Program-made: the position numbers and the translations under genes
Notes under the pieces: model-generated
What the model saw: the letters and a program-made list of their open reading frames with translations, nothing else
Told to the model about the DNA's origin: nothing
Database searches by the model: none
Source of the DNA: Photobacterium sanguinicancri
GTDB taxonomy: Bacteria > Pseudomonadota > Gammaproteobacteria > Enterobacterales > Vibrionaceae
Direction: 5' to 3'
Assembly: GCF_024346675.1 (NCBI RefSeq)
Contig: NZ_AP024851.1
Span: forward strand, 1,054,001-1,118,000
DNA: 64,000 bases
Shown: piece by piece, positions 38,731-47,169 of the stretch
Numbering within the stretch: the stretch's first letter is position 1
Layout of the letters: every line of letters starts with the position of its first letter

Positions 38731-38766
38731 AAAAAAGTGAAAAAAGTGAAAAAAGTGAAAAAAGTC
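38731..38766. repeat. 9-bp tandem repeat (A6GTG)
   Basis: Three exact AAAAAAGTG units and a fourth ending in GTC, in the divergent region between cobU and the YgiW-like gene. It is a likely variable-number repeat and would form curved DNA. Confidence 0.8.
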
Positions 38767-38853
38767 TTATATGAACGAAATCTGAATACCTATCTCATCA
38801 TTAATTCAGTTTGAGTGTTGTTTAATAGACACATCAACCAAGGAGAATAAATA

Positions 38854-39243
38854 ATGAAAATAACAAAACGTACCCTACAAAAAACAGTTATCGCTATCAG
38901 CGCTGCACTTATCCTAGCGCCAACAGCCGCTCTAGCGGATAGCCATGACAAAAATGCCACAATCAATTACACCGGCCCTGTCGATACAGTGACAGTTTCA
39001 GAGCTACTCAACGACACCAGCATGTTTGCCGAGCGTAAAGCAGTAGTTGAAGGCGTATTGCTTCGCCAAGTCAATGCAGATACTTACATTTTTAGTGACG
39101 GCACTAAAGAAATCCAAGTTGAACTTGATGATGACATCCATATGCCACAAGCGATAAATGCAGAAACAAAGCTACGTTTATACGGTGAGTACGAAGGGGG
39201 AAATACACCTGAAATCGAAGTTGACCGCATTCAAGTTATTTAA
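38854..39243 (+). CDS. YgiW/YdeI-family OB-fold periplasmic protein
   Basis: 129 residues. Signal peptide to about residue 28 (AALA-DS). The BOF/OB-fold domain includes TVSELLNDTSMFAERKAVVEGVLLRQV, TYIFSDGTKEIQVELDDDI and LRLYGEYEGGNTPEIEVDRIQVI, as in the YgiW/YdeI stress-tolerance family. AAGGAG lies 8 bases before the ATG. Function in tolerance of cations, peroxide or other stress is known only for relatives. Confidence 0.88.
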   Translation: MKITKRTLQKTVIAISAALILAPTAALADSHDKNATINYTGPVDTVTVSELLNDTSMFAERKAVVEGVLLRQVNADTYIFSDGTKEIQVELDDDIHMPQAINAETKLRLYGEYEGGNTPEIEVDRIQVI

Positions 39244-39294
39244 CTTCATAGTTCTAAATATTGCGAATAGCGACAGCCTCTGAGATAGATCTTA

Positions 39295-39325
39295 ATTTTG
39301 CCACCTTGCTGTAAGGTGGCAAAAT
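39295..39325. terminator. Inverted repeat after the YgiW-like gene
   Basis: Perfect 13-bp stem ATTTTGCCACCTT/AAGGTGGCAAAAT with loop GCTGT, 52 bases after the stop. No T-run follows, so termination is uncertain. Confidence 0.5.
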
Positions 39326-39451
39326 CATGAGGTTAAAATATGGTCTGAAAGTAAGACATTTACTGTCAGTTTTCTTTACAACAAAGCCTACAATATCATC
39401 CCCCCGAATCCCTCTACGGTTTAACCCTTTGATTTTATATTACTATTTTTA

Positions 39452-39467
39452 TGGCACTGAGCTTGCA
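39452..39467 (+). promoter_or_regulatory. Sigma-54 (-24/-12) promoter
   Basis: TGGCACTGAGCTTGCA matches the RpoN consensus TGGCAC-N5-TTGCW exactly. It reads toward the small ORF at 39687 and prsK. PrsR, encoded at 42194, is a GAFTGA-bearing sigma-54 activator and the natural regulator (inference). Confidence 0.8.
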
Positions 39468-39478
39468 GTAACTATTTG
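39466..39478 (+). repeat. 13-base shared element, copy 1
   Basis: CAGTAACTATTTG overlaps the -12 half of the sigma-54 promoter and runs to the predicted transcription start. An identical copy lies at 43579-43591. Confidence 0.5.
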
Positions 39479-39686
39479 TACTTCAGAGGAAGTGACTCAA
39501 TAACGAAACGGTATCGCGCCCAAAAGGTGCATTGATGCTTTTATCACCATTCTTAACTATAAGTCAGCGGGGATAGGATTAAAGGTTACACTTAAATCAG
39601 AATAACAAAGCATACAGCGGCAGGAGCTCTACTTTCATGGAATTACAGCTGTAAACTAGGTAACAAACTGTTTTATCGGGGGATTA

Positions 39687-39893
39687 ATGCTCAAACTATT
39701 GTTCATATTAGCGCTTAATAGCCTCCCTATCTTATTGTTTATAACTAGTTTACTGCCGATTGAATGCAGTTCATCTATAAACAGCTTACTTAATACTTTT
39801 TCTGATCAAGAAGTCAGTTGGTTTTGCGAAAATAGCGCCCACCAAAGCACGCAACAACGTACATTTGATAATCCATTCAAAAACACCCAATAG
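39687..39893 (+). CDS. Small hydrophobic-leader protein downstream of the sigma-54 promoter
   Basis: 68 residues: a hydrophobic N-terminus (LLFILALNSLPILLFITSLL) and a short polar tail with two Cys (IECSSS, WFCENS). GGGGGA lies a few bases before the ATG, a strong ribosome-binding site. It could be a secreted or anchored peptide of the exosortase regulon. No family recognised and no PEP-CTERM motif. Whether it is translated is uncertain. Confidence 0.4.
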   Translation: MLKLLFILALNSLPILLFITSLLPIECSSSINSLLNTFSDQEVSWFCENSAHQSTQQRTFDNPFKNTQ

Positions 39894-40058
39894 TCCCAAC
39901 CATAGTTATTCCGCATCGACAGAATCAAATAAATAGTTTGGTTATGTTCTACGTGCATAAGTCTTTATTTGTCTATGATGAATAAAGAGTGCCATCCATC
40001 ACGCTCAGCTCAAACTGCCTAGTTTCACTCTAGTATCACCAATGCAAGGACGCGTATT

Positions 40059-42131
40059 GTGAATATTCTCGTTAGCAATTTAGGCTTTGCCTTTTCAGGT
40101 ATTGGTTTTGTTTTCCTTTTCCTTTTGTTGCTCACAACCAAAAAGCAGAGTTTGCAAAAAAAACTTCTCTACCTGATCTGCTTTTTCGGCGTTGTTTGGA
40201 GCCTCACCTCTTATAGCCAATTTACTGCGCAATGGGGGATAGCCCCTGTCTTACTCGCCGAATCTTGTCTGAACATCGCATTGTTTTTACTACTAACTTC
40301 AAGTCTATCGAACCATCAAACACTGAACAAAGCCATTACTTCCTCCATACAGAGAGGTCTCTTAGCTGCGTTACTCATCATGGCTTCATTAGCAGCAATA
40401 CGTATGTTTTCACCGATTTTAAACCTAAAGCTGTTTCTGTTATTTCATCTTGGTCAGGCAATTATTGGATTATGGGCAACTGAACAGCTCTACCGCCGAA
40501 CACACCGCAGTGAAACATGGGCGATCAAACCTCTCTGTTTAGGATTGGGCGTTTTCTTCGCCTATCATTTTGCCCTTTACTCAGATGCGCTACTAACAAG
40601 TTCAATTGAACGAGGCTTTTGGGTAGGTCGTGGTTGGATCGCGGTATTAGCAATTCCTCTCATTTTATTAACGGCTAGACGTGTATCAAATTGGGGGAGC
40701 CGCGTTTATGTATCGCGTGAGGTCATTTATCACAGCACCTTACTTTTGGTTGCTGGTGGGTATTTGTTAATCATGGCAATCGCAGGGTACTACCTGAAAA
40801 TACAAGGGCAAGCATGGGGGTCCCTAGCCCAGAGCTTATTTTTCGCGTTAAGCGGAATTGTCTTTGCGAGCCTTTTCTTATCAGAATCTTTTCGCAATAA
40901 CCTTAAGGTATTCATCACTAAACACTTCTTTGCTAATAAATATGAATACCGTGTTGAATGGATGAAAGTGGCTGAATTACTCGATAATCAAGACAACTCC
41001 CCCTATGACAGCGCACTTCAAGCTATGGTTAGGCCATTCGGTTGTGAGCAAGCGTTATTAGCCATTCAGGAAAATAATAAATTTAAAATAAAAGCGGATT
41101 ATCAAACAGCAGATAACCACAGTGAAGCACAACAGTTACTCTCACACTTAGCGAACCCTGCCGTTGAGCATCAGTGGATTATTGATATACCGCAGCTAAA
41201 AAGTGGTGGTGAGAAAACGCCTTTTGAAATTAATACGCTAGAGCTTCCTACCCATCACCCTTTTTATTATGTTGTCCCACTAACCTGCTCTACTGGTGTG
41301 AAAGGCGTTTACCTACTGTCTAGGCCAACCTCCACTGACAGATTGAATTGGGAAGACCGTGATTTAATGCGAGCAATCAGCATGCAGCTTTCGGTGTATC
41401 TCAATGTTTACCATACCAACCAAAAACTGGCAGAAAGTCGTCAATTCGATACGTTCAACCGCATGTCTGCTTTTTTAGTGCATGATTTGAAAAATGTTGT
41501 TGCCCAGCTTCAACTCATTAACAAAAATGCCATTAAGCATAGACACAACCCCGAGTTTGTTGATGATGCCTTCGAGACAGTAGAGTCTGCTGTTGGTCGT
41601 TTAAACAAAGTGCTTCATCAACTCAATAATAAACGGCTAGAGAAACAACAAACCCAGTCAGTCAATATCATTGACACATTACAGACCGTTTGTGAGCACC
41701 GCGCGGTTTCCTTGCCCAAGCCAACACTGCAGTTCAATTCAACATCCAATGAGTCAGTGACCTATTATCATTTGTCTGCTGATGCTGATCGATTAAGAAA
41801 TATCTTCGGCCATTTGATCCAAAATGCACAAGATGCAACGCCCCAAGAGGGCGTAGTCACCGTGAAAGCGGAGTTAAAACCAGATTATTTTGTCATCGCC
41901 ATTGAAGATAATGGCACTGGAATGTCACAAGATTTTATTGAATCACGGCTATTTAAGCCCTTTGATACCACTAAAGGTAACGCTGGAATGGGCATTGGTG
42001 CCTATGATGCTAAGCAGTTTATTGAAGACCTTGGCGGCTATATCGAAGTTGATTCTACGCTAGGTAAAGGCACGCGTTTCCAAGTTTATTTACCCGTAAT
42101 AAACGAAAATCAAACCGTCATTGAAAAATAA
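40059..42131 (+). CDS. prsK: PEP-CTERM system histidine kinase PrsK
   Basis: 690 residues. About eight membrane helices fill residues 1-285, followed by a GAF-like linker (~300-450) and a histidine-kinase core. The phospho-acceptor is His475 in FLVHDLKNVVAQL. The ATPase part shows FGHLIQNAQDAT, DNGTGM and GMGIGAYDAK. This membrane-GAF-kinase layout and motif set are those of PrsK. The GTG start has AAGGA 8 bases upstream. It lies 62 bases before prsR; together they control exosortase-linked genes in known systems. Confidence 0.93.
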   Translation: MNILVSNLGFAFSGIGFVFLFLLLLTTKKQSLQKKLLYLICFFGVVWSLTSYSQFTAQWGIAPVLLAESCLNIALFLLLTSSLSNHQTLNKAITSSIQRGLLAALLIMASLAAIRMFSPILNLKLFLLFHLGQAIIGLWATEQLYRRTHRSETWAIKPLCLGLGVFFAYHFALYSDALLTSSIERGFWVGRGWIAVLAIPLILLTARRVSNWGSRVYVSREVIYHSTLLLVAGGYLLIMAIAGYYLKIQGQAWGSLAQSLFFALSGIVFASLFLSESFRNNLKVFITKHFFANKYEYRVEWMKVAELLDNQDNSPYDSALQAMVRPFGCEQALLAIQENNKFKIKADYQTADNHSEAQQLLSHLANPAVEHQWIIDIPQLKSGGEKTPFEINTLELPTHHPFYYVVPLTCSTGVKGVYLLSRPTSTDRLNWEDRDLMRAISMQLSVYLNVYHTNQKLAESRQFDTFNRMSAFLVHDLKNVVAQLQLINKNAIKHRHNPEFVDDAFETVESAVGRLNKVLHQLNNKRLEKQQTQSVNIIDTLQTVCEHRAVSLPKPTLQFNSTSNESVTYYHLSADADRLRNIFGHLIQNAQDATPQEGVVTVKAELKPDYFVIAIEDNGTGMSQDFIESRLFKPFDTTKGNAGMGIGAYDAKQFIEDLGGYIEVDSTLGKGTRFQVYLPVINENQTVIEK

Positions 42132-42193
42132 GTCACTATACTTTTAATAAATCATCATACTTTTACAACACCACTTTTTAATGGAGTGTCGGA

Positions 42194-43531
42194 ATGGAAT
42201 CACTACTTGTCATTGAAGACGACCTTGGTATTCAAAAGCAATTAAAATGGTGTTTCACTGACTATGAGGTTGTTACCGCTGGGGATAGAAAAAGTGCAAT
42301 TACTGCGCTTCGTCGCCATGAACCTAAAGTAATAACGCTAGATTTAGGCTTACCGCCTGATGAAACTAATGCATCAGAAGGCTTGGCAACCTTACAAGAA
42401 ATACTTTCTCTTTGCCCTCAGGCTAAGGTTATCGTTATTACAGGGAATGATGATAAAACAAATGCATTAAAGGCCATTGAACTAGGCGCACATGATTTTT
42501 ATCAAAAGCCCATTGATGACGATATTCTTAATATTATTGTGCAACGAGCCTTTATCATCGCCAAGCTTGAAGCTGAAAATACCGCATTAAAAAGTACTTC
42601 TCTTGATGATAATGGTTTTATTGGTACTAGCCCACAAATTCAGCAAGTGTGTCGTATGGTTGAACGTATTGCACCTACCGAAATCACCACGTTGATCCTT
42701 GGGGAAAGTGGTACGGGCAAAGAGGTTATTGCCAGAGCATTACACCAACAAGGCGCAAGAAATGATAAACCTTTCATTGCGATAAACTGTGCATCTATTC
42801 CTGAAACATTACTTGAAAGCGAACTTTTTGGATTCGAGAAAGGTGCATTTACTGGTGCGCATAAAACCACAAAAGGTAAGATCGAATGCGCTGATGGCGG
42901 GACACTTTTCCTCGATGAAATTGGCGATATGCCCTATTCACTTCAAGCGAAAATATTACGTTTCTTACAGGAAAAAGTCATTGAACGAGTGGGGGGGCGT
43001 CAAGAAATCCCAGTCGATGTGAAAATTGTTTGTGCTACTCACCAAAATTTACAAGGAATGGTGGCGGATAAGACTTTTCGTGAAGACTTATTCTACCGTA
43101 TCAGCGAAATTACGATAAATATCCCGCCATTACGCGAGCGCGGCGAAGATGTACTATTACTAGCCCGCTATTTCCTAAATACGGCTAATCAACAAACTCA
43201 CCGCAACCTTTCTGGTTATACCGATGAAGCCATTGATGCATTAATCGCTCACCACTGGCCAGGCAATATTCGGGAACTACAAAACAAAGTGAAATCAGCC
43301 GTTATTATGGCAGATGGAAAACTGGTAACCGCAGATGATCTTGCATTATTTAATTTAAATGAAGAGAAAATCGCGCTTAACCTTCGCCAAATAAGAGAAG
43401 AAGCGGAACGCACAGCCGTACACCGTGCACTTTCTATGAGTGATGGTAATATGTCTAATACCGCTAACCTCCTCGGCATCACTCGGCCAACCCTGTATTC
43501 ATTAATGGATAAATACACCATTCAAAAATGA
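42194..43531 (+). CDS. prsR: PEP-CTERM-box sigma-54 response regulator PrsR
   Basis: 445 residues. Receiver domain 1-120 with phospho-acceptor Asp50 (TLDLGLPP) and Lys in YQKPID. The AAA+ domain (~140-370) has GESGTGKE, ELFGFEKGAFTGA (sigma-54 contact loop) and GGTLFLDEIGDMP. A Fis-type helix-turn-helix lies at the C-terminus (NMSNTANLLGITRPTLYSLMDKY, residues ~418-440). GGAG precedes the ATG. It is the cognate regulator of PrsK and probably acts at the sigma-54 promoter at 39452. Confidence 0.95.
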   Translation: MESLLVIEDDLGIQKQLKWCFTDYEVVTAGDRKSAITALRRHEPKVITLDLGLPPDETNASEGLATLQEILSLCPQAKVIVITGNDDKTNALKAIELGAHDFYQKPIDDDILNIIVQRAFIIAKLEAENTALKSTSLDDNGFIGTSPQIQQVCRMVERIAPTEITTLILGESGTGKEVIARALHQQGARNDKPFIAINCASIPETLLESELFGFEKGAFTGAHKTTKGKIECADGGTLFLDEIGDMPYSLQAKILRFLQEKVIERVGGRQEIPVDVKIVCATHQNLQGMVADKTFREDLFYRISEITINIPPLRERGEDVLLLARYFLNTANQQTHRNLSGYTDEAIDALIAHHWPGNIRELQNKVKSAVIMADGKLVTADDLALFNLNEEKIALNLRQIREEAERTAVHRALSMSDGNMSNTANLLGITRPTLYSLMDKYTIQK

Positions 43532-43578
43532 AATCGATTGCTTTGACTTGTAGAACGACTTGTTGTCGTCTTTACTTA

Positions 43579-43591
43579 CAGTAACTATTTG
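43579..43591 (+). repeat. 13-base shared element, copy 2
   Basis: CAGTAACTATTTG, preceded by TTA where copy 1 has TTG, about 95 bases upstream of the Tat-protein gene. No GG at the -24 position here, so it is not a full sigma-54 promoter. Confidence 0.45.
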
Positions 43592-43684
43592 CGTTGTTAA
43601 TAACAAAAAATATCAATTACAACTATTGTTATTTTGAGTTCAACACTTAACTCAGACCGCTCAAGCGGACGATTGGGGGATGTT

Positions 43685-44497
43685 ATGGATAATGAGCATC
43701 AAACTAACAGTAACACCGATGCTAACCACAAAGAGTCAGCGACAAACCTTCATGCAGTCTCTTCAGAAGAAGAAGCCTCACGATTCTCACGCCGTCGGTT
43801 TCTCCGAACATCTGCGGCTGTATCACCTGTGCTGTTATCACTTAAAAGTCCAACAGCTTGGGCGAGTGGGATGGGAGAACAAAACTGCAGTATCATGATG
43901 TCAGGTAATGCGTCTAACCCCCAAAACTGTGTAACAGAACCACTTGCGCCTCGTGAATGGGAAGACATTCTCAATTCTCGCCGAGATTCCCCGCAATACC
44001 CGCTTCGTCAGTCACTAAAAAGTGGTGGGATCAATGGTAACTCCCCCTTCAATGGCAAGTTTTTGCGCCCTTTAAATCAATGGCGTTATTCTCCAACCAA
44101 AGGTTGGATGTTTAAAGTTTCTTTTCGTAAATGCAGCAATCCAAAGTTTAAACAGACACTACGAAACGCACAAAACTCTAAATATAAAATCGCACTCTCA
44201 TTCAAACCGACGTCACGAGAGAAAGGCAAGCAAAAAGAAGATTTTATCATCATCCTTGAACCGCCTCGTTTTCATAACACGGTCGTGACTGCGTATTTAA
44301 ATAGCTACTTTTCACCCAGTTTAATCAGCTATGGCTATTACCCAGAGCAAGTGGAGACATCGGTAATACAAACCATAATGACGAGCGCTAACCTGATAAT
44401 GGACGAATTAAATAAAGGTAATGAACCGAAGAAAAATCTCGCCAGCATCTATCACCCTTTTACTCAGTTAGTGCGGGATTTGAAACGCTGGACATAA
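43685..44497 (+). CDS. Tat-exported protein of unknown function in the HPr-rel-A cassette
   Basis: 270 residues from the ATG at 43685, which has GGGGGA 5 bases upstream (frame open to 43634). A long polar N-terminus is followed by a twin-arginine signal: SRRRFLRTSAAVSP at residues 35-48, a hydrophobic stretch and a cleavage site at AWA-SG near 60. The mature part begins with CSIMMSGNASNPQNC and then EPLAPREWEDIL. The rest is basic, with no recognised domain. It lies 29 bases before the PqqD-like gene, so it is a good candidate client of that cassette (inference). Confidence 0.8.
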   Translation: MDNEHQTNSNTDANHKESATNLHAVSSEEEASRFSRRRFLRTSAAVSPVLLSLKSPTAWASGMGEQNCSIMMSGNASNPQNCVTEPLAPREWEDILNSRRDSPQYPLRQSLKSGGINGNSPFNGKFLRPLNQWRYSPTKGWMFKVSFRKCSNPKFKQTLRNAQNSKYKIALSFKPTSREKGKQKEDFIIILEPPRFHNTVVTAYLNSYFSPSLISYGYYPEQVETSVIQTIMTSANLIMDELNKGNEPKKNLASIYHPFTQLVRDLKRWT

Positions 44498-44526
44498 CAA
44501 TCAACTGAACAATAGCAAGGAATGCT

Positions 44527-44862
44527 ATGACAGAAGCAAGGCAGCTTACAAACAAGGTGAGGTTTCACCCCAAGTTTACTACCAATGAATGTACATTCAC
44601 TGATGGTAAGAATGGGGTGATTTTCAGCCCTGCGACATCCGAAACCCTGCTATGTGAATGCTCAATACTTGACTACATCAAAGCGATAGAAGCTGATTTA
44701 ACAAATCATGCCACCTTATCTACGGCGAACTTAGCGTTAAGCGATGATCAGCGCATTATTATTGAAAAGCTGCTTCACATACGGGTTTTGCTGCCACTAA
44801 ATAGCGTATCACCTGAATTAACACGCCCATGCTCCAGCTTTTCCGCATTAAGCGAGGAGTAG
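44527..44862 (+). CDS. HPr-rel-A system PqqD-family peptide chaperone
   Basis: 111 residues. PqqD-like winged-helix layout: VRFHPKFTTNECTFTDGKNGVIFSP strand pair, ATSETLLCECSI, then a helical part and RIIIEKLLHIRVLLPL. PqqD proteins present precursor peptides to modifying enzymes. This branch is defined by its association with HprK-related kinase A. AAGGA lies about 7 bases before the ATG. The next gene starts 2 bases after its stop. Confidence 0.82.
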   Translation: MTEARQLTNKVRFHPKFTTNECTFTDGKNGVIFSPATSETLLCECSILDYIKAIEADLTNHATLSTANLALSDDQRIIIEKLLHIRVLLPLNSVSPELTRPCSSFSALSEE

Positions 44863-44864
44863 CT

Positions 44865-45833
44865 ATGCCGATTCTAGATCGTTTAAAAAAAATCATACCC
44901 GCAATAAACAAACATTATACTGTTGTGACAGGCCCTTTTATCATGTCGATTTCTAGCCCAGTACCGAGTGTACAACGCTATATCGAAAGCCATTATGCTC
45001 ATAATTTAATTGATTGTAATGACAACACTTTCATTGATTTTGAAATTCAGATTGGTTTTGGGAAAGGCATAAGGCGCTGGTTTCGACAGCAGGCTACATT
45101 CACCTTTAATCACCATCAACCTTTCAAGCCCCTTCCTCTTAATCAAGCCAATGCCATGTTGGAATGGGGAATGAACTGGGTTATTTCCAGTTACGCACAT
45201 CAGTATTTAATTATCCATGCAGCAACCTTAGAAAAAGACGGTAACGGTATTATCATTTCCGCCCCTTCAGGCTCAGGTAAAAGTACACTCTGCGCGTACC
45301 TCGCCGCAAAAGGGTGGCGATTACTCTCTGACGAACTCGCTCTCATCGATCCTGAAACACTACAATTACATGGGCTAGGTAGGCCCATGAACTTAAAAAA
45401 TCAATCTGTTGATTTAATGCGTAATTATTATCCAAAATCTGCTTTTAGCCCTATTATTCAAGATACGCATAAGGGCAAAATCAGCTTAGTAAAAGCACGG
45501 TCTACTTATACTGAGCAATTACCACTCGTTGCAGACCCGAAACTGCTAGTGTTTGTCAATTATGACCCTTCTGAATCTTGTTACGCCGAGCGAGTGACAC
45601 AAAGCCACGCGCTTACTGAGATAATTCAGAACAGTTTCAATTTTGGTTTACTCAACCAGCAAGGCTTTCAAACAGCAAAAGCACTAGTGAACAAAACTAA
45701 AGCCCTCTTTATTGAATATCATAACTTTCAAGAGTGTGAGTCTGTTATCAAGGAGTACCTGGATGAAAGAAGCAGTATCCCAAGGCAACAAAGTGGAAAC
45801 ACTGCCTCTAGTGAATGTGCTCACATCACCTGA
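44865..45833 (+). CDS. HprK-related kinase A
   Basis: 322 residues. The C-terminal half resembles HPr kinase: HAATLEKDGNGIIISAPSG leading to P-loop APSGSGKST (residues 133-141), then LLSDELALIDPET and GRPMNLKNQS. The N-terminal ~110 residues are of unrecognised type. Start 44865 is set by GAGGAG 5 bases upstream. In true HprK the P-loop is the phosphotransfer site; the substrate of this branch is unknown. The 3' end overlaps the nucleotidyltransferase gene by 71 bases, implying tight coupling. Confidence 0.88.
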   Translation: MPILDRLKKIIPAINKHYTVVTGPFIMSISSPVPSVQRYIESHYAHNLIDCNDNTFIDFEIQIGFGKGIRRWFRQQATFTFNHHQPFKPLPLNQANAMLEWGMNWVISSYAHQYLIIHAATLEKDGNGIIISAPSGSGKSTLCAYLAAKGWRLLSDELALIDPETLQLHGLGRPMNLKNQSVDLMRNYYPKSAFSPIIQDTHKGKISLVKARSTYTEQLPLVADPKLLVFVNYDPSESCYAERVTQSHALTEIIQNSFNFGLLNQQGFQTAKALVNKTKALFIEYHNFQECESVIKEYLDERSSIPRQQSGNTASSECAHIT

Positions 45834-46890
45834 AAAGTTGATTCACGCCTCACCTCGTATACAAGCACAAGTGATTGCAGAAGCTCGCTACTTTAATATG
45901 CTCGCTCAGTTAAAGTATGTATGTGAAGACGCCAATATTTGGTACCAATTACCACTTCGCGTCAAACAACACATCCAATCCGCAGAATATTCCTTTAAGA
46001 ACCAAAAACGCCAGTTAGACATCGAGCACGCTGCTATAAAAGAGGCTCTATCTGAACTATCTTGTTCTTGGGTATATTTAAAAGGAGCGGCCTATCAAAT
46101 GCTTGAGCTGCCCGTTTTCTACGGCCGTTTAATGAACGACATTGATATATTAGTACCAGAAGACCAACTAAAGAAAATCGAAACCGCGCTTGGTGATCAC
46201 GGCTGGACACATAAAACGCTCACCGACTACGATGAAAAATTCTACCGTGAATGGTCACAAGAAATCCCACCGCTTAGACACTTTTCTCGTCAGACAGAAC
46301 TAGATGTCCATTTCAATATTTTGCCTAAGCGGCTCAGCCAGTCACCAGCCTCTGCTTTTTTGCTAAAGCAAACCCAGCGGTTAGACAGTGACGAAAATGC
46401 TTATACCCTCACCCCTGCAGCACTGTTGCTACATAGTGCAATCCACTTATTTCACGAGAGCGAATACCACAAAGGGATCCGTGACCTATTCGATATTCAC
46501 CTTCTCATTAAACACTTTGGAACAGACGATGCCTTTTGGTCACAGTTAGTTACCTTGCAAGCGCAACTCGGCAATACTGATAGCACCTTTTACGCTCTGC
46601 ATTTTAGTGAGGCTATTTACCAGACAAAAATCCCTGCTCATATCAAAGCACATTACCAACAATACAAACCGAACATGTTGACACTTATGCTAACTGAGCC
46701 CTCTTTTCATTATGTATTCACATCTATGTATCCACTTCATCACCACTCGGGTCACCATAGGGCTATATCAACGCTCTATCTTCGCGGTCACTTTAAACGC
46801 CTGCCAATTTATAAATTAATCCCTCACCTTATAAAAAAATCGCTTTTAAAACTGTTACCCGAGAAAAAAGAAGAGACAATGTTTGACTAG
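45763..46890 (+). CDS. Nucleotidyltransferase-family protein (HPr-rel-A cassette)
   Basis: 375 residues. The NTP_transf_5 pattern: WVYLKGAAYQMLELPVFYGRLMNDIDILVP, with the Asp pair in NDIDILV as metal ligands, then a second Asp in RQTELDVHFNI. A helical C-terminal domain follows (LLHSAIHLFHESEYHKGIRDLFDIHLLI). Start 45763 has AGGAG about 8 bases upstream and overlaps the kinase gene. It is last in the four-gene cassette. The substrate is unknown. Confidence 0.85.
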   Translation: MKEAVSQGNKVETLPLVNVLTSPEKLIHASPRIQAQVIAEARYFNMLAQLKYVCEDANIWYQLPLRVKQHIQSAEYSFKNQKRQLDIEHAAIKEALSELSCSWVYLKGAAYQMLELPVFYGRLMNDIDILVPEDQLKKIETALGDHGWTHKTLTDYDEKFYREWSQEIPPLRHFSRQTELDVHFNILPKRLSQSPASAFLLKQTQRLDSDENAYTLTPAALLLHSAIHLFHESEYHKGIRDLFDIHLLIKHFGTDDAFWSQLVTLQAQLGNTDSTFYALHFSEAIYQTKIPAHIKAHYQQYKPNMLTLMLTEPSFHYVFTSMYPLHHHSGHHRAISTLYLRGHFKRLPIYKLIPHLIKKSLLKLLPEKKEETMFD

Positions 46891-47071
46891 GAACCACATT
46901 CCTAGTCTTTATATTTACTTTTTTAATCCCCAAAAAGCATATCCGCTCATTATCTTCGCAACCTCTCCACAGAAGAAAATAAAGATAAACAACTGAAGTA
47001 AAACACAAAAAAAGCAAACACATCTCAAGCAAGAATACTAATCACGTTACTTATCCAAGGTTATGTGACAT

Positions 47072-47096
47072 AAAATCACAATCAAACAGTGATTTT
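47072..47096. promoter_or_regulatory. Inverted repeats upstream of the outer-membrane barrel gene
   Basis: AAAATCAC/GTGATTTT with a 9-base loop, overlapping TGTGA-N7-TCACA (47064-47080). The second resembles a CRP site but has 7 spacer bases instead of 6. It lies about 60 bases upstream of the predicted transcription start. Confidence 0.35.
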
Positions 47097-47100
47097 TATT

Positions 47101-47128
47101 TTGACATTCGACGTCAAGCCAGTATGAT
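47101..47128 (+). promoter_or_regulatory. Sigma-70 promoter of the outer-membrane barrel gene
   Basis: TTGACA (full consensus), 16 bases, TATGAT (5 of 6). The predicted start is near 47135, about 35 bases before the ATG. Confidence 0.75.
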
Positions 47129-47169
47129 TCAACGCAAAACCAAACACCTAAACACATAAAGGTCAGATA

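Larger units (their letters stand above)
39326..39686. other. Regulatory region with sigma-54 promoter and long untranslated leader
   Basis: No recognised gene. It holds the sigma-54 promoter (39452-39467). The predicted start of transcription near 39478 leaves ~208 bases before the small ORF. Two very short ORFs within the leader (starting near 39535 and 39636) are not convincing. Confidence 0.5.

Noticed and set aside
38731..38766. CRISPR-like repeat array
   Set aside because: Units are 9 bases, directly adjacent with no spacers; a simple tandem repeat.
38644..38853. Cobalamin riboswitch upstream of cobU
   Set aside because: No B12-box-like sequence; the region is A-rich repeats and ordinary spacer.
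47064..47080. CRP site upstream of the barrel gene
   Set aside because: TGTGA and TCACA are separated by 7 bases instead of 6, which CRP tolerates poorly; kept only as a low-confidence inverted repeat.
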